A stretch of 64,000 nucleotides of DNA from positions 42,805,176 to 42,869,175 of the forward strand of contig NC_080046.1 of assembly GCF_012489685.1 (NCBI RefSeq), given 5' to 3'. Source of the stretch: Lotus japonicus (Eukaryota; Streptophyta; Magnoliopsida; Fabales; Fabaceae). Below, in pieces: positions 31,066-44,448 of the stretch; positions within the stretch are counted from its first letter, which is position 1, and every line of letters begins with the position of its first letter. The notes under the pieces were generated by a model that was not told the origin of the DNA, ran no database searches, and saw nothing but the letters and a program-made list of their open reading frames with translations. The position numbers and the translations under genes were made by a program.

Positions 31066-32044
31066 TGTAATTTTAATTTTTACTTAGCCTTTACCGCCTT
31101 CTGTAATGCACTTTTCTGCCATTTCCATATATAAGCAAACTTCCGCCATTACTCTTATATCGCCTTTTAATACCTTGTAAATTTTGTTGAATGATTGCTT
31201 TTGCCGTAAATTGTTCGGTCATCACTTCGCAAATCGCCACATTCTTGAGAATGGATTCATAGTTTTAAACGCCCTGACGCCCGGAGTAATAAAATACTCA
31301 ACATCCTGAGTACTCAACATCCTGAGTGACTAAGCACTCGCCTTCCACCTTATTCATTCGCCGACCTTATATCCTGCGCTATTTTTCACGCTTCATGTGA
31401 TTGAATTACGCCTAACGATTATGTGCGTTAATTTCAACTAGGGCTTGTTGCTTGGTATTTCTCCACCAAGACTTTAAACATTCTCCACAAAGGGATAAAT
31501 GGCCTCCATTCTTGAGGGCTTCGCCCGGGGCTTTGCCTTCTCGGGGCTTACTATGCTTGGGTCCCAATGGCCATTTGGGGGTCCCAAGACTTTTGCCTAG
31601 TTAATGGCGCTCGTCGTATTCTGGCGAGACTTACCCAGCACATCGTTTACGGGACCGGCGATCACGTCAGACTTTCCGGGGGGCGATTCCCAGGCATCAA
31701 AGGCCATTTGTGGAATCGCCACCACCTTCAGGGTTCCAGCAAGCCCCTTTGGGGATCAAGCTTGTCCCACCTAGTGATCGCCGTAATTCTTTGTGTCGAT
31801 CGGCAATTCCGATCGTCAGGGAATCCCTAGAATTTTTAGACACGAATTTCATGAATTTTCGTTTTATTGATGATGCGCCTCATTAAAAAACTCCTTTCGG
31901 AGAAAAAGAGCACGCTTTTGTTATGGCAATACATTGGAGAGTTTAAAGACACTTTTTAGAAAAATTTAAAGATATCCAGCTTTGGCGAATTCACTTTGTT
32001 CACCTTCTCGCCTACGATCAACTATAATAGTAGCGCAAGCTTAA

Positions 32045-33269
32045 TGACGAACGCACTGTCGCGGGTGCGTGTCAAAGTATTTTTGCTTTGAATGCAGTAC
32101 AAGGTGTTAACACCAGGATCGTTCTCACAAGGACTTGATAAATTATCAATTGATATTAGAGTAAAACAAAAAAACCTAAAAGGGGGTTGATTGATTGGAT
32201 TGAAAAGTAACAAAGCAATAACTTAGTCATCGGATTATAACATTCAAGTGCAACAAACCTTCATCGGTTACAAAAGATTAAATCTTCCTCATTGTTTCCC
32301 TAATTCGTGAGAGTTGATTAACTAAGCGAAAATCAATTCTCAGTTTCCTAAACTAAGCGATTAAGAAACAGTTACGAACTAACATGAACTAAGCGAACAT
32401 GCATCAACTCTTATTTCTAAAACTACGGAATTAAGCAAACCCTAGATCAGAAATAAAGATGAAGAGAATTAAAAAAGAAGGAATTTGCATTAAGAACAGA
32501 ACCTCAAGTTTGCAAACACGAGAATATTAAAAATCCTAACACTAACTATGGAGTTTAACAACTCATACTAGAAAGATGGAGAGAGATATTAGGAGAAGGT
32601 GGAGGAGGTGATGGTGAGATGTGGTGAGGTGGTATGGTGGTCAGGTCTAACAAAAGCCTAAACTCACTTATTTATACTAATAAATAAACATGTTCATCAA
32701 GTAACAATCTTTGTTATCTAAATCTTTTCTAAATCTTCACAAAATCGGGCTCAAATAAAGGAGTAAGCCTGCTGAACAATCAGGCATTCTCGGGTCCCAC
32801 AAGAAGTCTGAATCTTCAATTGAGGTAAACATGAGAGTTGTAGCTCTTTAAGTCAGCTTCGCGGTCCTTCAATCGGATCCTAATTCGGAGTTCTGTAGCC
32901 CAAGATATGATCATTTTAGTGCAGACTGTTCCAGACTCGCAGGATTAGCGACCAGCAACTTTACAAGGACATTCTAAGCAAGTTTGAGGCTGATTCTTGA
33001 ATTATTCTGAACATGAAAGTTGTAGGGCTTCGAGTTAGCTTTCCAACGACATATTATTCGCCCAATTTGGATATTTGTAGCTCCAGGTTCAACCTGTTCT
33101 AGCAAAACAGTCACAGAAACTAAAAGTGTAGAATTAAGCACTTTTCCATGAATAATCCAAATAAGCACTAATGGTCAAAACATGGCTAAGTCATAACAAT
33201 TAAGCACAAAAATGTATATAATGAAGCTTAGAAAGACACACGTAAAGTGTATCAATTATGCGCTTATCA
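32045..33269 (-). repeat. LARD 3' LTR, copy 2 of 13448-14671
   Basis: The same LTR, 1225 bp, with the same CTTAA on its left. It differs from copy 1 by a few one-base indels (for example near 32572, 32768 and 32952). Confidence 0.85.
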
Positions 33270-33310
33270 AATACCCCCGCACTTAACCTTTTGCACTCCT
33301 GGGCAAAACT

Positions 33311-33449
33311 TGTTGGGTCCAGGTGGGCCAGCATCCTGCCTGCAGGTAGCATTCGAAACGGGGCGCTGTCTGCTACGCTATAAGAAATAACGTTGCGCCC
33401 TCACTAACACCAATTGGTTTTGGCGTAGTGGTAAGCGCGTGATCCTACA
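33311..33449 (+). repeat. TRIM 5' LTR, copy 2
   Basis: The 139 bp LTR runs TGTTGGG to CCTACA and is preceded by target duplication AAACT. Confidence 0.88.
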
Positions 33450-33451
33450 AG

Positions 33452-33463
33452 TGGTATCAGAGC
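33452..33463 (+). other. Primer-binding site at left composite junction, copy 2
   Basis: TGGTATCAGAGC lies two bases after the TRIM LTR. TRIM sequence lies to the left and SIRE leader to the right. Confidence 0.85.
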
Positions 33464-33521
33464 GCAAGTTCTGATTACCACACCTAACAGTGTTCAGTGA
33501 TCCGGGCCGGTGTGAAAAACA

Positions 33522-35432
33522 ATGGCTGCCACCACCAGTGAAACTCAAAGAGATGGTTACAACGCAAAGCCTCCTATGTTCGATGGTCAAAGGTTCGAAT
33601 ATTGGAAAGATAGACTGGAAAGTTTCTTTCTGGGTTTCGATGCAGATCTCTGGGATATTATTGTGGATGGCTATGAGCGTCCAGTTGATGCAGATGGCAA
33701 AAAGATCCCAAGGTCAGAGATGTCTGCAGATCAAAAGAAGCTGTACTCACAACATCATAAAGCAAGAGCAATTCTTCTAAGTGCTATCTCCTATGAGGAG
33801 TACCAGAAGATTACAGATCGTGAGTTTGCTAAAGGCATTTTTGATTCTCTGAAGATGTCTCATGAAGGAAACAAGAAAGTCAAAGAATCAAAGGCATTGT
33901 CTTTGATCCAAAAGTATGAATCCTTCATCATGGAGCCAAATGAGTCCATTGAAGAAATGTTCTCCAGATTTCAACTGCTTGTAGCTGGCATACGTCCTCT
34001 CAACAAGAGCTACACAACAAAAGATCACGTCATAAGGGTCATCAGGTGTCTTCCTGAAAGTTGGATGCCTTTGGTGACTTCAATAGAGCTCACGAGAGAT
34101 GTTGAGAATATGAGTTTAGAAGAACTCATCAGCATTTTGAAATGCCATGAGCTGAAGCGCTCAGAGATGCAAGATCTGAGGAAAAAGTCCATAGCCTTGA
34201 AATCCAAATCTGAAAAGGCTAAGGTTGAGAAGTCAAAGGCTCTTCAAGCTGAAGAAGAAGAATCTGAAGAAGCATCAAAAGATTCTGATGAAGATGAGCT
34301 GACTCTGATCTCCAAGAGACTCAACCGCATCTGGAAGCACAGGCAGAGCAAGTTCAAAGGCTCTGGAAAGGCAAGAGGAAAGTCTGAATCCTCAGGTCAG
34401 AAGAAGTCATCAATCAAGGAAGTCACTTGCTTTGAGTGTAAAGAATCAGGGCACTACAAAAGTGACTGTCCAAAATTGAAGAAGGACAAGAAGCCAAAGA
34501 AGCACTTCAAGACCAAGAAGAGTCTGATGGTGACATTCGATGAATCAGAGTCAGAGGATGTTGACTCTGATGGTGAAGTCCAAGGACTCATGGCTATTGT
34601 CAAAGACAAAGGAACAGAGTCAAAGGAAGCTGTTGACTCTGACTCAGAATCAGAAGGAGATCCAGACTCTGACGATGAAAATGAGGTATTTGCTTCCTTC
34701 TCTACCTCTGAACTGAAACATGCTTTGTCTGATATCATGGATAAGTATAACTCCTTGTTGTCTAAGCATAAGAAGCTGAAAAAGAACTTATCTGCTGTTT
34801 CTAAAACTCCTTCTGAACATGAGAAAATCATATCTGATTTGAAAAATGATAACCATGCTTTAGTTAATTCTAACTCTGTGCTTAAGAATCAAATTGCTAA
34901 GTTAGAAGAAGTTATTGCCTGCGATGCCTCTGATACTAAGCATGAATCTAAGTATGAAAAATCTTTTCAAAGATTCCTGGCTAAAAGCGTAGATAGAAGC
35001 TTAATGGCTTCAATGATCTATGGTGTAAGCAGAAATGGAATGCATGGCATTGGCTATTCTAAACCAATTAGAAATGAGCCTTCTGTGTCTAAAGCTAAAT
35101 CCTTGTATGAATGCTTTGTTCCCTCTGGTACCATATTGCCTGATTCTGTACCTGCTGAAGTTGCTAAAAACCCTCTTAAAAAGGGATCTTTCTCTATGAC
35201 TAAATATCATGCAAATATTCCTTTAAAATATCATGTTGAGACACCCAAGGTGATCAGAACCCTTGGGGTAACTAACAAAAGAGGACCCAGAAAGTGGGTA
35301 CCTAAGGACAAGATTATCTATGTTGCAGATATCCTTGATAGCTCCACTGAAACACCAATCATGGTATCTGGACAGTGGATGCTCGCGTCACATGACGGGA
35401 GAAAAGCGTATGTTCCGAGAGCTGAAACTTAA
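33522..35432 (+). CDS. gag: SIRE-type copia Gag, copy 2
   Basis: 636 residues, the same as 14924-16834 wherever I compared, with an intact CCHC knuckle and the C-terminal overlap with pol. It is the Gag of the complete composite. If transcribed from the 139 bp TRIM LTR, it would be the first ORF of that RNA. Confidence 0.88.
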   Translation: MAATTSETQRDGYNAKPPMFDGQRFEYWKDRLESFFLGFDADLWDIIVDGYERPVDADGKKIPRSEMSADQKKLYSQHHKARAILLSAISYEEYQKITDREFAKGIFDSLKMSHEGNKKVKESKALSLIQKYESFIMEPNESIEEMFSRFQLLVAGIRPLNKSYTTKDHVIRVIRCLPESWMPLVTSIELTRDVENMSLEELISILKCHELKRSEMQDLRKKSIALKSKSEKAKVEKSKALQAEEEESEEASKDSDEDELTLISKRLNRIWKHRQSKFKGSGKARGKSESSGQKKSSIKEVTCFECKESGHYKSDCPKLKKDKKPKKHFKTKKSLMVTFDESESEDVDSDGEVQGLMAIVKDKGTESKEAVDSDSESEGDPDSDDENEVFASFSTSELKHALSDIMDKYNSLLSKHKKLKKNLSAVSKTPSEHEKIISDLKNDNHALVNSNSVLKNQIAKLEEVIACDASDTKHESKYEKSFQRFLAKSVDRSLMASMIYGVSRNGMHGIGYSKPIRNEPSVSKAKSLYECFVPSGTILPDSVPAEVAKNPLKKGSFSMTKYHANIPLKYHVETPKVIRTLGVTNKRGPRKWVPKDKIIYVADILDSSTETPIMVSGQWMLASHDGRKAYVPRAET

Positions 35433-38424
35433 GCCTGGAGGCGAAGTTGGCTTTGGAGGAAATGAAAAGGGTAAAATTATTGGTACTGGTACTATTTGTG
35501 TAGATAGTAGTCCATGCATTGATAATGTTTTATTGGTAGACGGCTTAACACATAACTTATTGTCTATAAGTCAATTAGCTGACAAGGGTTATGATGTTAT
35601 ATTCAATCAAAAGTCCTGCCGGGCTGTAAGTCAGATCGATGGCTCTGTTCTGTTTAACAGCAAGAGGAAGAACAACATTTATAAGATCAGATTATCTGAG
35701 TTGGAGGCTCAGAATGTGAAGTGCCTTCTGTCTGTTAATGAAGAGCAGTGGGTATGGCATAGACGGTTAGGGCATGCCAGTATGAGAAAGATTTCTCAGC
35801 TGAGCAAGCTAAACCTTGTCAGGGGCTTACCCAATCTGAAGTTCGCTTCAGACGCTCTTTGTGAAGCATGTCAGAAAGGCAAATTCACAAAAGTCCCTTT
35901 CAAGGCAAAGAATGTTGTCTCAACCTCAAGGCCGTTAGAACTTCTGCATATCGACCTGTTTGGACCAGTGAAAACTGAGTCTATAGGTGGCAAGAGATAT
36001 GGGATGGTTATCGTTGATGACTATAGCCGCTGGACATGGGTAAAGTTTCTAACCCGCAAGGATGAGTCTCATGCTGTGTTCTCTACCTTCATTGCTCAAG
36101 TGCAAAACGAGAAGGATTGTAGAATTGTGCGTGTCAGAAGTGACCATGGTGGAGAGTTTGAGAATGACAAGTTTGAGAGTCTGTTTGATTCCTATGGAAT
36201 TACACATGATTTCTCTTGTCCCAGAACTCCTCAACAAAATGGTGTTGTTGAGAGGAAGAATAGAACTCTTCAGGAGATGGCTAGAACCATGCTCCAAGAA
36301 ACTGGCATGGCTAAGCACTTTTGGGCAGAGGCAGTAAATACAGCATGTTACATTCAGAACAGAATCTCTGTGAGACCAATTCTGAAAAAGACTCCTTATG
36401 AATTGTGGAAGAACATAAAACCCAACATTTCTTATTTTCATCCTTTTGGCTGTGTTTGTTATGTTCTCAATACTAAGGATAGATTGCATAAATTTGATGC
36501 TAAATCTTCTAAGTGTCTATTACTTGGTTATTCTGATAGATCTAAAGGTTTTAGATTTTATAATACTGATGCTAAGACTATTGAAGAATCTATTCATGTT
36601 AGATTTGATGATAAGCTTGACTCTGACCAGTCAAAGCTAGTTGAAAAGTTTGCAGATTTAAGCATTAATGTTTCTGACAAAGGCAAAGCTCCAGAGGAAG
36701 TTGAGCCAGAGGAAGATGAACCAGAGGAAGAAGCTGGTCCCTCTAACTCACAAACTCTGAAGAAGAGCAGAATCACTGCAGCTCATCCTAAGGAATTGAT
36801 TCTGGGCAACAAAGATGAACCAGTCAGAACCAGATCTGCCTTCAGACCCTCTGAAGAGACCTTGCTGAGTCTGAAAGGATTGGTGTCCTTAATTGAACCC
36901 AAGTCCATAGATGAAGCTCTTCAGGACAAGGATTGGATTCTGGCCATGGAAGAAGAATTGAATCAATTCTCCAAGAACGATGTTTGGAGCTTAGTGAAGA
37001 AGCCTGAGAATGTCCATGTTATTGGAACGAAATGGGTATTCAGAAACAAGCTAAATGAGAAAGGAGATGTAGTCAGAAACAAGGCAAGGCTAGTTGCTCA
37101 AGGCTACAGCCAGCAGGAAGGAATAGACTACACTGAAACATTTGCTCCAGTAGCAAGACTGGAAGCAATCAGACTATTGATTTCTTTCTCAGTAAATCAC
37201 AACATAGTTCTACATCAGATGGACGTAAAGAGTGCCTTCCTAAATGGTTATATCTCAGAGGAAGTCTATGTTCATCAACCCCCAGGTTTTGAAGATGAAA
37301 AGAAACCAGACCACGTGTTCAAATTGAAGAAATCACTCTACGGTCTGAAGCAAGCTCCCAGAGCATGGTATGAGAGACTTAGCTCATTCCTTCTGGAGAA
37401 TGAGTTTGTAAGGGGTAAAGTAGATACAACTCTCTTTTGCAAGACTTATAAAGATGATATCTTAATTGTGCAAATTTATGTTGATGATATTATATTTGGT
37501 TCTGCTAATCAATCTCTATGCAAAGAATTTTCTGAGATGATGCAGGCTGAATTTGAGATGAGTATGATGGGAGAATTAAAGTACTTTCTGGGAATACAAG
37601 TTGATCAAACACCAGAAGGAACATATATCCATCAGAGCAAGTACACTAAGGAACTTCTGAAGAAGTTCAATATGCTGGAATCTACAGTGGCCAAGACTCC
37701 AATGCATCCAACATGCATTCTGGAAAAAGAAGATATAAGTGGTAAAGTATGTCAGAAGCTCTATCGTGGCATGATAGGTTCACTTCTGTACTTAACTGCA
37801 TCTAGGCCAGACATACTATTTAGTGTTCATTTATGTGCTCGTTTCCAATCAGATCCAAGGGAAACCCACTTAACTGCTGTTAAGAGGATCCTAAGGTATC
37901 TGAAAGGCACCACTAACCTTGGCTTGATGTATAAGAAAACATCAGAGTATAAGCTTTCAGGTTATTGTGATGCTGATTATGCTGGAGATAGAACAGAGAG
38001 AAAAAGTACTTCTGGAAATTGTCAATTTCTGGGAAGCAATCTAGTCTCATGGGCAAGCAAGAGGCAATCAACCATTGCTCTATCAACTGCAGAGGCAGAA
38101 TATATCTCAGCAGCAATATGCAGCACTCAGATGCTCTGGATGAAACATCAGCTGGAGGATTATCAGATCCTTGAGAGCAATATCCCAATCTATTGTGATA
38201 ACACTGCTGCAATTTCGTTGAGCAAGAATCCTATCTTGCATTCAAGGGCAAAGCACATTGAGGTAAAGTATCACTTCATTAGAGATTATGTGCAGAAGGG
38301 CGTACTTCTTCTGAAGTTTGTTGATACTGACCATCAATGGGCAGATATCTTTACAAAGCCCTTAGCTGAAGATAGATTTAATTTTATTCTGAAAAATCTA
38401 AACATGGACTTTTGTCCAGAGTGA
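35320..38424 (+). CDS. pol: SIRE-type copia Pol, copy 2
   Basis: 1034 codons, open, with protease DSG, integrase zinc and DDE motifs, RT YVDD and RNase H all present as in 16722-19826. It overlaps gag by 113 bases in the +1 frame. It should supply all enzymes needed by the composite, and possibly by small TRIM relatives that share the primer site. Confidence 0.92.
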   Translation: MLQISLIAPLKHQSWYLDSGCSRHMTGEKRMFRELKLKPGGEVGFGGNEKGKIIGTGTICVDSSPCIDNVLLVDGLTHNLLSISQLADKGYDVIFNQKSCRAVSQIDGSVLFNSKRKNNIYKIRLSELEAQNVKCLLSVNEEQWVWHRRLGHASMRKISQLSKLNLVRGLPNLKFASDALCEACQKGKFTKVPFKAKNVVSTSRPLELLHIDLFGPVKTESIGGKRYGMVIVDDYSRWTWVKFLTRKDESHAVFSTFIAQVQNEKDCRIVRVRSDHGGEFENDKFESLFDSYGITHDFSCPRTPQQNGVVERKNRTLQEMARTMLQETGMAKHFWAEAVNTACYIQNRISVRPILKKTPYELWKNIKPNISYFHPFGCVCYVLNTKDRLHKFDAKSSKCLLLGYSDRSKGFRFYNTDAKTIEESIHVRFDDKLDSDQSKLVEKFADLSINVSDKGKAPEEVEPEEDEPEEEAGPSNSQTLKKSRITAAHPKELILGNKDEPVRTRSAFRPSEETLLSLKGLVSLIEPKSIDEALQDKDWILAMEEELNQFSKNDVWSLVKKPENVHVIGTKWVFRNKLNEKGDVVRNKARLVAQGYSQQEGIDYTETFAPVARLEAIRLLISFSVNHNIVLHQMDVKSAFLNGYISEEVYVHQPPGFEDEKKPDHVFKLKKSLYGLKQAPRAWYERLSSFLLENEFVRGKVDTTLFCKTYKDDILIVQIYVDDIIFGSANQSLCKEFSEMMQAEFEMSMMGELKYFLGIQVDQTPEGTYIHQSKYTKELLKKFNMLESTVAKTPMHPTCILEKEDISGKVCQKLYRGMIGSLLYLTASRPDILFSVHLCARFQSDPRETHLTAVKRILRYLKGTTNLGLMYKKTSEYKLSGYCDADYAGDRTERKSTSGNCQFLGSNLVSWASKRQSTIALSTAEAEYISAAICSTQMLWMKHQLEDYQILESNIPIYCDNTAAISLSKNPILHSRAKHIEVKYHFIRDYVQKGVLLLKFVDTDHQWADIFTKPLAEDRFNFILKNLNMDFCPE

Positions 38425-38869
38425 AGATAGATCAGAACCTCTGACTATGATACTTCTTGATCAGAAGATGTCTAGTCCAGAAGGTAACTCAATCAGAGTG
38501 TGTGTGTGCCCACTGGTACTGACTCTGAAGCTGAAACAACAACACGTGCGTCAGAATTTCTGATGCATAGTTCCTTGTGCCCGTGTGACAGTCTGTTGTG
38601 ATTGCGTGTAGATATGCTTATCTTCTGTGTGTGATTGTGTATTTTACTGTTACTGTCTATCTTTAATTTTCAACCGTTGATCTTAAAGTGTTTTTTGAAT
38701 CAACAACGGTTATTTGATAAAACCCACTATACACACACGTTCTCTCTCACTTCCGGTTTTCACTCTCGCACTCCCTGCTTTTCAAAACCGCCTCCTTCGT
38801 GATTTCTCTCTCGATCTCTCTTCATCCTTCAAACTTCATCTTCTACCTCAAACCTTCAACCTCTTCAAA

Positions 38870-41719
38870 ATGGTGAGACAAACCAGAAGATCTACTGCAG
38901 ATGCACCTCAGTTCCCTCACATGGTAGTCGGGTTGGCAACGGGTCAACGGGGCTCTGAGAACCCAGCACAAGAACAAGCTCAAGCTCAAGAGGAGATTGT
39001 TCCTATTGCAGAACGGGGCTGTGCCGTTCACTGTGTATTTCCTCCTGAGGAACTCCAAGTCCTTGCAGAATGGAGATTCAACCTCGACAACTTGGCTGCA
39101 AATGGGTTTGATCTCCGTCCTGAAGTCCAAGCTCAAGGTTGGGGAAACTACTTCAATCGACTTCGAGGACCGGTGTATGAGAAGCTGGTAAAGGAATTCT
39201 GGAAGCACGCTGATTGTGATGACACTCAGGTGGTCTCTTACATACTGGGTAGGAAGATCATCATCACGGAGAAGTCATTCGTGAATCTGCTAGGTGCAGA
39301 AACTGCTCATGGGTATCGGTTCTCACTGACGGAATCGAAGCTGAAACCCAGGACCAAGGACATCGTCAACAAGGCCCTGTACACCACCTTCAAACCGGGC
39401 AAGACGAGCTACAAAGTGATGGACCTTCAACCCAAACTCAGGGTCTGGCACAAGATCCTGCTCAACTGCATCAATCAACGACCAAAGGGCAGTTCTCCAG
39501 ACTACATCAACTTCAATCAGAAGGCGATGCTGTTCTTCATTCAAGACAAGGAGAAGATCTGCCTTCCCTACTTCCTGTTCTCCTATTTGAAGGAATGCAT
39601 CCGGAAGTCTCGCACCACCTCCTCCATCAAGTCAGCCATCAAATATATTCCTTTTGGGAGGCTGATCTCAGACTTTCTCATTGAAAGCAACTTGGTGCAA
39701 GATTTGATCAATGCTGGTTGCACAGAGGATTTGAGCACAATTGTTAGCGATGTCTTCACTGCCAACTCTCTGAAGAAGATGGGTTTGGTCCAGAAGAAGA
39801 TTGCTCCTGCTCATGAGGACACATCTTCTGAGATCAGAGGAAGAAGAATGCCTCTGAATGACTACCCTCTGTGGACTCAAGCAGACCATCCTGAAGCCAT
39901 CAGATGCTATGTTGAAGACCTCAGGGCTCAAGGATTCGAGATTGACCTTGATGATTTCGTCAGCCGACTTCCACCAGCTCCAGAGTTTCCTTCTCCTCCC
40001 AAGAAGAAAACCAAGAGGAAGATGGTTCTGGACGAATCCTCAGAGGAATCTGATGTCCCTCTGGTCAAGAAGGCGAAGAGCAAGCCTGCTGATGATGATG
40101 GTGATGATAGTGAGGATGGTCCTCCAAAGAAGAAGCAGAAGAAAGTCAGAATTGTGGTGAAGCCTACTCGGGTGGAACCAGCTGCTGCAGAGGTCAGAAG
40201 GACTGAACCTCCGGCCAGAGTGACTCGATCATCAGCACATACAAGTAAGCCTGCACTTACCTCTGATGATGATTTGAATTTATTTGATGCACTCCCAATT
40301 TCTGCCTTACTCCAACACTCTTCAAATCCCCTCACTCCTATTCATGAATCCCAGCCAGCCGCACAAACCACCTCTCCACCACATTCCCCAAGATCTTCAT
40401 TCTTTCAACCTTCTCCTACTGAAGCACCACTCTGGAATTTGCTTCAGAACCAACCCTCTAGGTCAGAAGATCCAACCTCTCTCCTTACCATTCCATACGA
40501 CCCATTAACTTCTGAACCCATCATCCCCAACCAACCAGAACCCAAACCAACAGAACCACAACCCAGAACGTCTGATCACTCTGCTCCCAGAGCATCAGCA
40601 CGTCCTGCTGTCAGAACCACGGATACAGACTCTTCATCAGCCTTCACACCTGTATCCTTCCCCATCAATGTCTTTGACTCTCCTCCCTCCAATACCTCTG
40701 AATCACTTAGAAAATTCATGGAGGTTAGGAAAGGGAAGGTATCTGCCTTGGAAGAATATTACCTTACCTGTCCAAGCCCTAGGCAATATCCTGGCCCTAG
40801 ACCTGAACGTCTAGTTGACCCAGATGAACCTATCTTGGCCAATCCTATCCAAGAGGCAGACCCCTTAGTCCAACAGGCTCACCCTGTCCCTGACCAACAA
40901 GAGCCAATTCAACCAGACCCTGAACCTGAACAATCAGTATCTAACCAATCCTCGGTTAGATCACCTCACCCTCTGGTTGAAACTTCAGACCCTCACCGTG
41001 GAACCTCTGAACCCAATGCTCCCATAATTAACATTGGTTCTCCACAAGGTGCCTCTGAAGCTCATAGCAGCAATCACCCAGCCTCTCCTGCACCCAACCT
41101 CTCCATCATTCCCTATACTCACCTTCAACCCACATCTCTCTCTGAGTGCATCAATATTTTCAATCATGAAGCCTCCTTGAGGCTCCGCAATGTGCACGGT
41201 CAGACTGACCTCAGTGAGAATGCTGAAAATGTGGCTGATGAGTGGAACAATTTGAGCACTTGGCTGGTGGCTCAGTTTCCCGTTATGCTGCAGCTCCTGC
41301 ATGCAGAGGGAAGTCAGAGCATTGAGGCTGCAAAGCAAAGGTTTGCTAGGAGGGTGGCTCTTCATGAACTCGAACAGAGAACCAAGCTTCTTGAAGCCAT
41401 TGAAGAAGCCAAGAGACAGAAAGAACAAGAAGAAGAAGCTGCCCGTCAAGCAGCAGCTCAGGCTGAACAAGCCAGACTTGAGGCAGAACGTCTTGAAGCT
41501 GAAGCTGAGGCAGAGCGACTTGCACCAGTTCTGTTTACTCCTGCTGCTTCTGCTTCCATTCCAGAACCTCAAGCTGCTCAGAACGTTCCTTCCAGCTCTA
41601 CTCCGACAAGCTCATCCAGACTCGACATCATGGAACAACGTCTTGACACTCATGAATCCATGCTGATTGAGATGAAGCACATGATGATGGAACTTCTGCG
41701 CCGTACTGATAAATCTTAG
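38870..41719 (+). CDS. SIRE env-like ORF, copy 2 (intact)
   Basis: An open frame of 949 residues from the preferred ATG. In order it has an N-terminal globular domain of the plant transposon-protein type, an acidic and Lys-rich middle with nuclear-localisation-like KKKQKK, a Pro/Ser/Thr-rich linker rich in PEP and DPEPE words, and a C-terminal Ala/Glu/Arg coiled coil (EEAARQAAAQAEQARLEAE). The GGG at 41309-41311 keeps the frame that is lost in copy 1. The domain order (globular, proline-rich, coiled coil) matches what is known of the SIRE1 env-like product. I see no signal peptide or transmembrane segment, so a membrane role is not supported here. Confidence 0.8.
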   Translation: MVRQTRRSTADAPQFPHMVVGLATGQRGSENPAQEQAQAQEEIVPIAERGCAVHCVFPPEELQVLAEWRFNLDNLAANGFDLRPEVQAQGWGNYFNRLRGPVYEKLVKEFWKHADCDDTQVVSYILGRKIIITEKSFVNLLGAETAHGYRFSLTESKLKPRTKDIVNKALYTTFKPGKTSYKVMDLQPKLRVWHKILLNCINQRPKGSSPDYINFNQKAMLFFIQDKEKICLPYFLFSYLKECIRKSRTTSSIKSAIKYIPFGRLISDFLIESNLVQDLINAGCTEDLSTIVSDVFTANSLKKMGLVQKKIAPAHEDTSSEIRGRRMPLNDYPLWTQADHPEAIRCYVEDLRAQGFEIDLDDFVSRLPPAPEFPSPPKKKTKRKMVLDESSEESDVPLVKKAKSKPADDDGDDSEDGPPKKKQKKVRIVVKPTRVEPAAAEVRRTEPPARVTRSSAHTSKPALTSDDDLNLFDALPISALLQHSSNPLTPIHESQPAAQTTSPPHSPRSSFFQPSPTEAPLWNLLQNQPSRSEDPTSLLTIPYDPLTSEPIIPNQPEPKPTEPQPRTSDHSAPRASARPAVRTTDTDSSSAFTPVSFPINVFDSPPSNTSESLRKFMEVRKGKVSALEEYYLTCPSPRQYPGPRPERLVDPDEPILANPIQEADPLVQQAHPVPDQQEPIQPDPEPEQSVSNQSSVRSPHPLVETSDPHRGTSEPNAPIINIGSPQGASEAHSSNHPASPAPNLSIIPYTHLQPTSLSECINIFNHEASLRLRNVHGQTDLSENAENVADEWNNLSTWLVAQFPVMLQLLHAEGSQSIEAAKQRFARRVALHELEQRTKLLEAIEEAKRQKEQEEEAARQAAAQAEQARLEAERLEAEAEAERLAPVLFTPAASASIPEPQAAQNVPSSSTPTSSSRLDIMEQRLDTHESMLIEMKHMMMELLRRTDKS

Positions 41720-41931
41720 ATTTTAGGATCTCTTCTTTTTCTTCCTTTTCTTTTTATTTAACGTTGTTTTATTTAAACTCTGCTTATTTACTTACTTTAA
41801 TTTGTTCATTTGTGATTCTATATGCATATATCTATATATATTTGTGGCACATATGCTTGCAAAACCTGTTTTATTCATAATTGTTCTATGTTTACATCAT
41901 AATTCTTTCCATCATACATTATTCCCTATAT

Positions 41932-42324
41932 CTAGAATGGAGGATCCTTCCTCATTCTTCTGCATTCTTGGCGCTGCTCCACTCTTTCCTTCTCCAGACG
42001 ATCCAATGCATACTCTATGTTGCCAAGTTTGATGCTCAGATCATCCTTTTCTAGACTATCTTCTGTCGTCTTGAGTCTCTTTTCCACAGTCTCCTTCTCT
42101 TCCAGCAGATTCAGCTCCCGCTGGCAAAGCTCCTGAATCTCTTCCACGAAGCAGAGGAACTCCTTCAGATCTTTCTCCATCTCTGGACCAAGATCTTCTT
42201 CAAGCAGTGTCTTCGTCAGCTCTTGTATGGTCTTTGTACCATCGGGATGCCTAATATTGAGGAACATATCTTCCTCAAACGCCTTCCTTCTGAGCTCTTC
42301 TAATGCCATTCTGTATGATGCCAT
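41932..42324 (-). CDS. Antisense coiled-coil ORF of the SIRE element, copy 2
   Basis: The same intact frame as 23335-23727, with the same TATA box (42376-42382) on the minus strand. It encodes a charged helical protein of about 130 residues and converges with the env-like ORF. Function unknown. Confidence 0.6.
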   Translation of the reverse strand: MASYRMALEELRRKAFEEDMFLNIRHPDGTKTIQELTKTLLEEDLGPEMEKDLKEFLCFVEEIQELCQRELNLLEEKETVEKRLKTTEDSLEKDDLSIKLGNIEYALDRLEKERVEQRQECRRMRKDPPF

Positions 42325-43125
42325 TTTTTTTCTGAATATTATTCGAGGTGTGAAGCTTCCCTTTCTCTCCAACGTTTTTATAGGCTTCACTTTCTCTCTG
42401 AAAGTTAATGCTCTTACAGTTTCTCGAGGTTAAGTACTTGGTAACTGACCCTTCTATTTCCTCACTTGACCGGTGGTAAACGTTCATCCCTTGCATTAAC
42501 TCTTCTATTTATTATCGCCTCACTCTGATTCTTACATCGTCTTCATTTTCTTTCAACTTAGACCTTCTCTAAGGGGGACGTACCTTGTACTTCAAGCTAA
42601 GTTTTTCACACCCCAAGCTTTTTGCTTATGACAAAAAGGGGGAGTAAACCCAGTTTTTGATGTGTAAGATGTGTTAGTGTGACTTATTTTTCTTTTGGAG
42701 ATTTTAAGAGTTCCACCTTCATGACCATAGATGTGTCACTGGGCAAATACAAGGAATACATTTCACTTCTTCTGAAGTGATTCTAAGTTGACTCTGATAC
42801 CCAAGACTCTGATACCTTGTCCATGACTCTGATCACTTATGCGCTCTGATTATTCGTTTTTCATCTATGTCATAAGCTTTTCACTCTGAACTCTTATATG
42901 ATTTAGCTCAGAATCTAGACTTTACTAACGTTTTCATCAAGTATTAGATTCAGGGGGAGCTAAGCTCAGAATCAAGCAGTGACTTGAATTCAGAATGAGC
43001 AAGATAAACTATTCACATCAGGATAAGTCTTATTTTATATCTCTAAACTCTGAGTGAATTCAGTTTAATGTTTAAGAATTGTTCATCAAAAATCTTAGTT
43101 TTGTCATCATCAAAAAGGGGGAGAT

Positions 43126-44360
43126 TGTAAGATCAAGTTTTGATCTAGTAGTACAACTCTATGTTTTGATGATTACAAGTTAACCTTTTGATATGAACAA
43201 TTGTGGTACTCTAACGTGTTTTCTGAGTGTGCTATTTACAGGCTCTGACCTCAACTCAATTTCACACAAATCAGAAGCACTGTGTATAAAGGGTAACCCA
43301 AGCAACGCTTTCGCATTCACCATGTTCAGTATGAACAGTGGAAAAGCTTCAGAAGATCTGAAGCTATACAAACTCTGATGAGGACTCAGTCGCTAGAAGC
43401 TCTGATGATCCAGAAGTTCTGACAACCAAGAAACACTGAAGGTTCAGATGTTCCGATGGTGTAGAAGACTCTGAAGATCCAGAAGCTGAATAGTGGAAAC
43501 TCTGAAGTCCAGAAGCAAGAAACTCTGAAGGCCATGTTCTTCCCTCTGAGTTCAGAATCAGAAGATACAATGGTCAGAGGATCTGTGCTTTCCCTCTGAC
43601 TCTGATCAACCTGCTTCACAAGTTCCAATACGAAGCATTCCTCTGATCAGAAGTCTCCTAGGTTAAAAGGTCAAGTCGCTATCCAAGTACAAAAGCAAGT
43701 GTACCTTCCTGACGACCTACCTAACGTTCTCAGCCACAGCAGAAGCTGGATTTTCCATAACTGCCCTCCAACGGTAGCATTTCCATGCAACGCTCAACCC
43801 TAATCCTTGGAGTATATATAGAGGCTGAAGATTGAAAGAAGCGGCTACAATTACGAGAACACAAGAAGAAGAAAAAAAATATACAAGAAGCAATACACAC
43901 GCGCAAGACATATTCTAAGCTTTCTTTCATCTTGTAATTTATTTTAGTTTACACTCAGCTTATTCAGAAGCAAACCCTTGTAAACACCAACCTCAAACAG
44001 TTGTTTGATTTTCCTTTAGGAGATCAAGGTTGATCGGATCCTAGAGAAGACTAAGAGAGTGAATCTTAGTGTGAGCTAAGTCAGTGTAATTGTTAGTCAC
44101 TTGTAGGTTTCAAGTGCAGTTGTAACTCTTACCTGATTAGTGGATTGCCTTCATTCTAAGAAGGAAGAAATCACCTTAACGGGTGGACTGGAGTAGCTTG
44201 AGTGATTTATCAAGTGAACCAGGATAAAATCCTTGTGTGCTTTTCTATCTCTATCTTTTGCACTTAGTTCTCGAAAAGATTTGTTAAAATCTTTAAGGTG
44301 GTAGTTTTGTACTGAAAACGTTATTCAAACCCCCCCTTTCTACCGTTTTTCATACCTTCA
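43126..44360 (+). repeat. Single SIRE LTR inside the composite, copy 2
   Basis: 1235 bp, TGTAAGATC to ACCTTCA, with several small indels against copy 1 (near 43335, 43424, 43812 and 44047). A polypurine tract precedes it, and AT plus a primer site follow. Confidence 0.85.
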
Positions 44361-44362
44361 AT

Positions 44363-44448
44363 TGGTATCAGAGCCAGGTCCCGTGTTCGAATCCCACGGA
44401 AGGCATGCTGTGCAGCTAGTTTGGCTGGCAGGTGCTGGGGGGGGGGAT
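44363..44448 (+). other. Second primer site and TRIM internal remnant, copy 2
   Basis: TGGTATCAGAGC (44363-44374) joins the SIRE LTR to TRIM internal sequence (CAGGTCCCGTG, a B-box-like GTTCGAATCC, ten-G polypurine run). This is the right recombination junction. Confidence 0.78.
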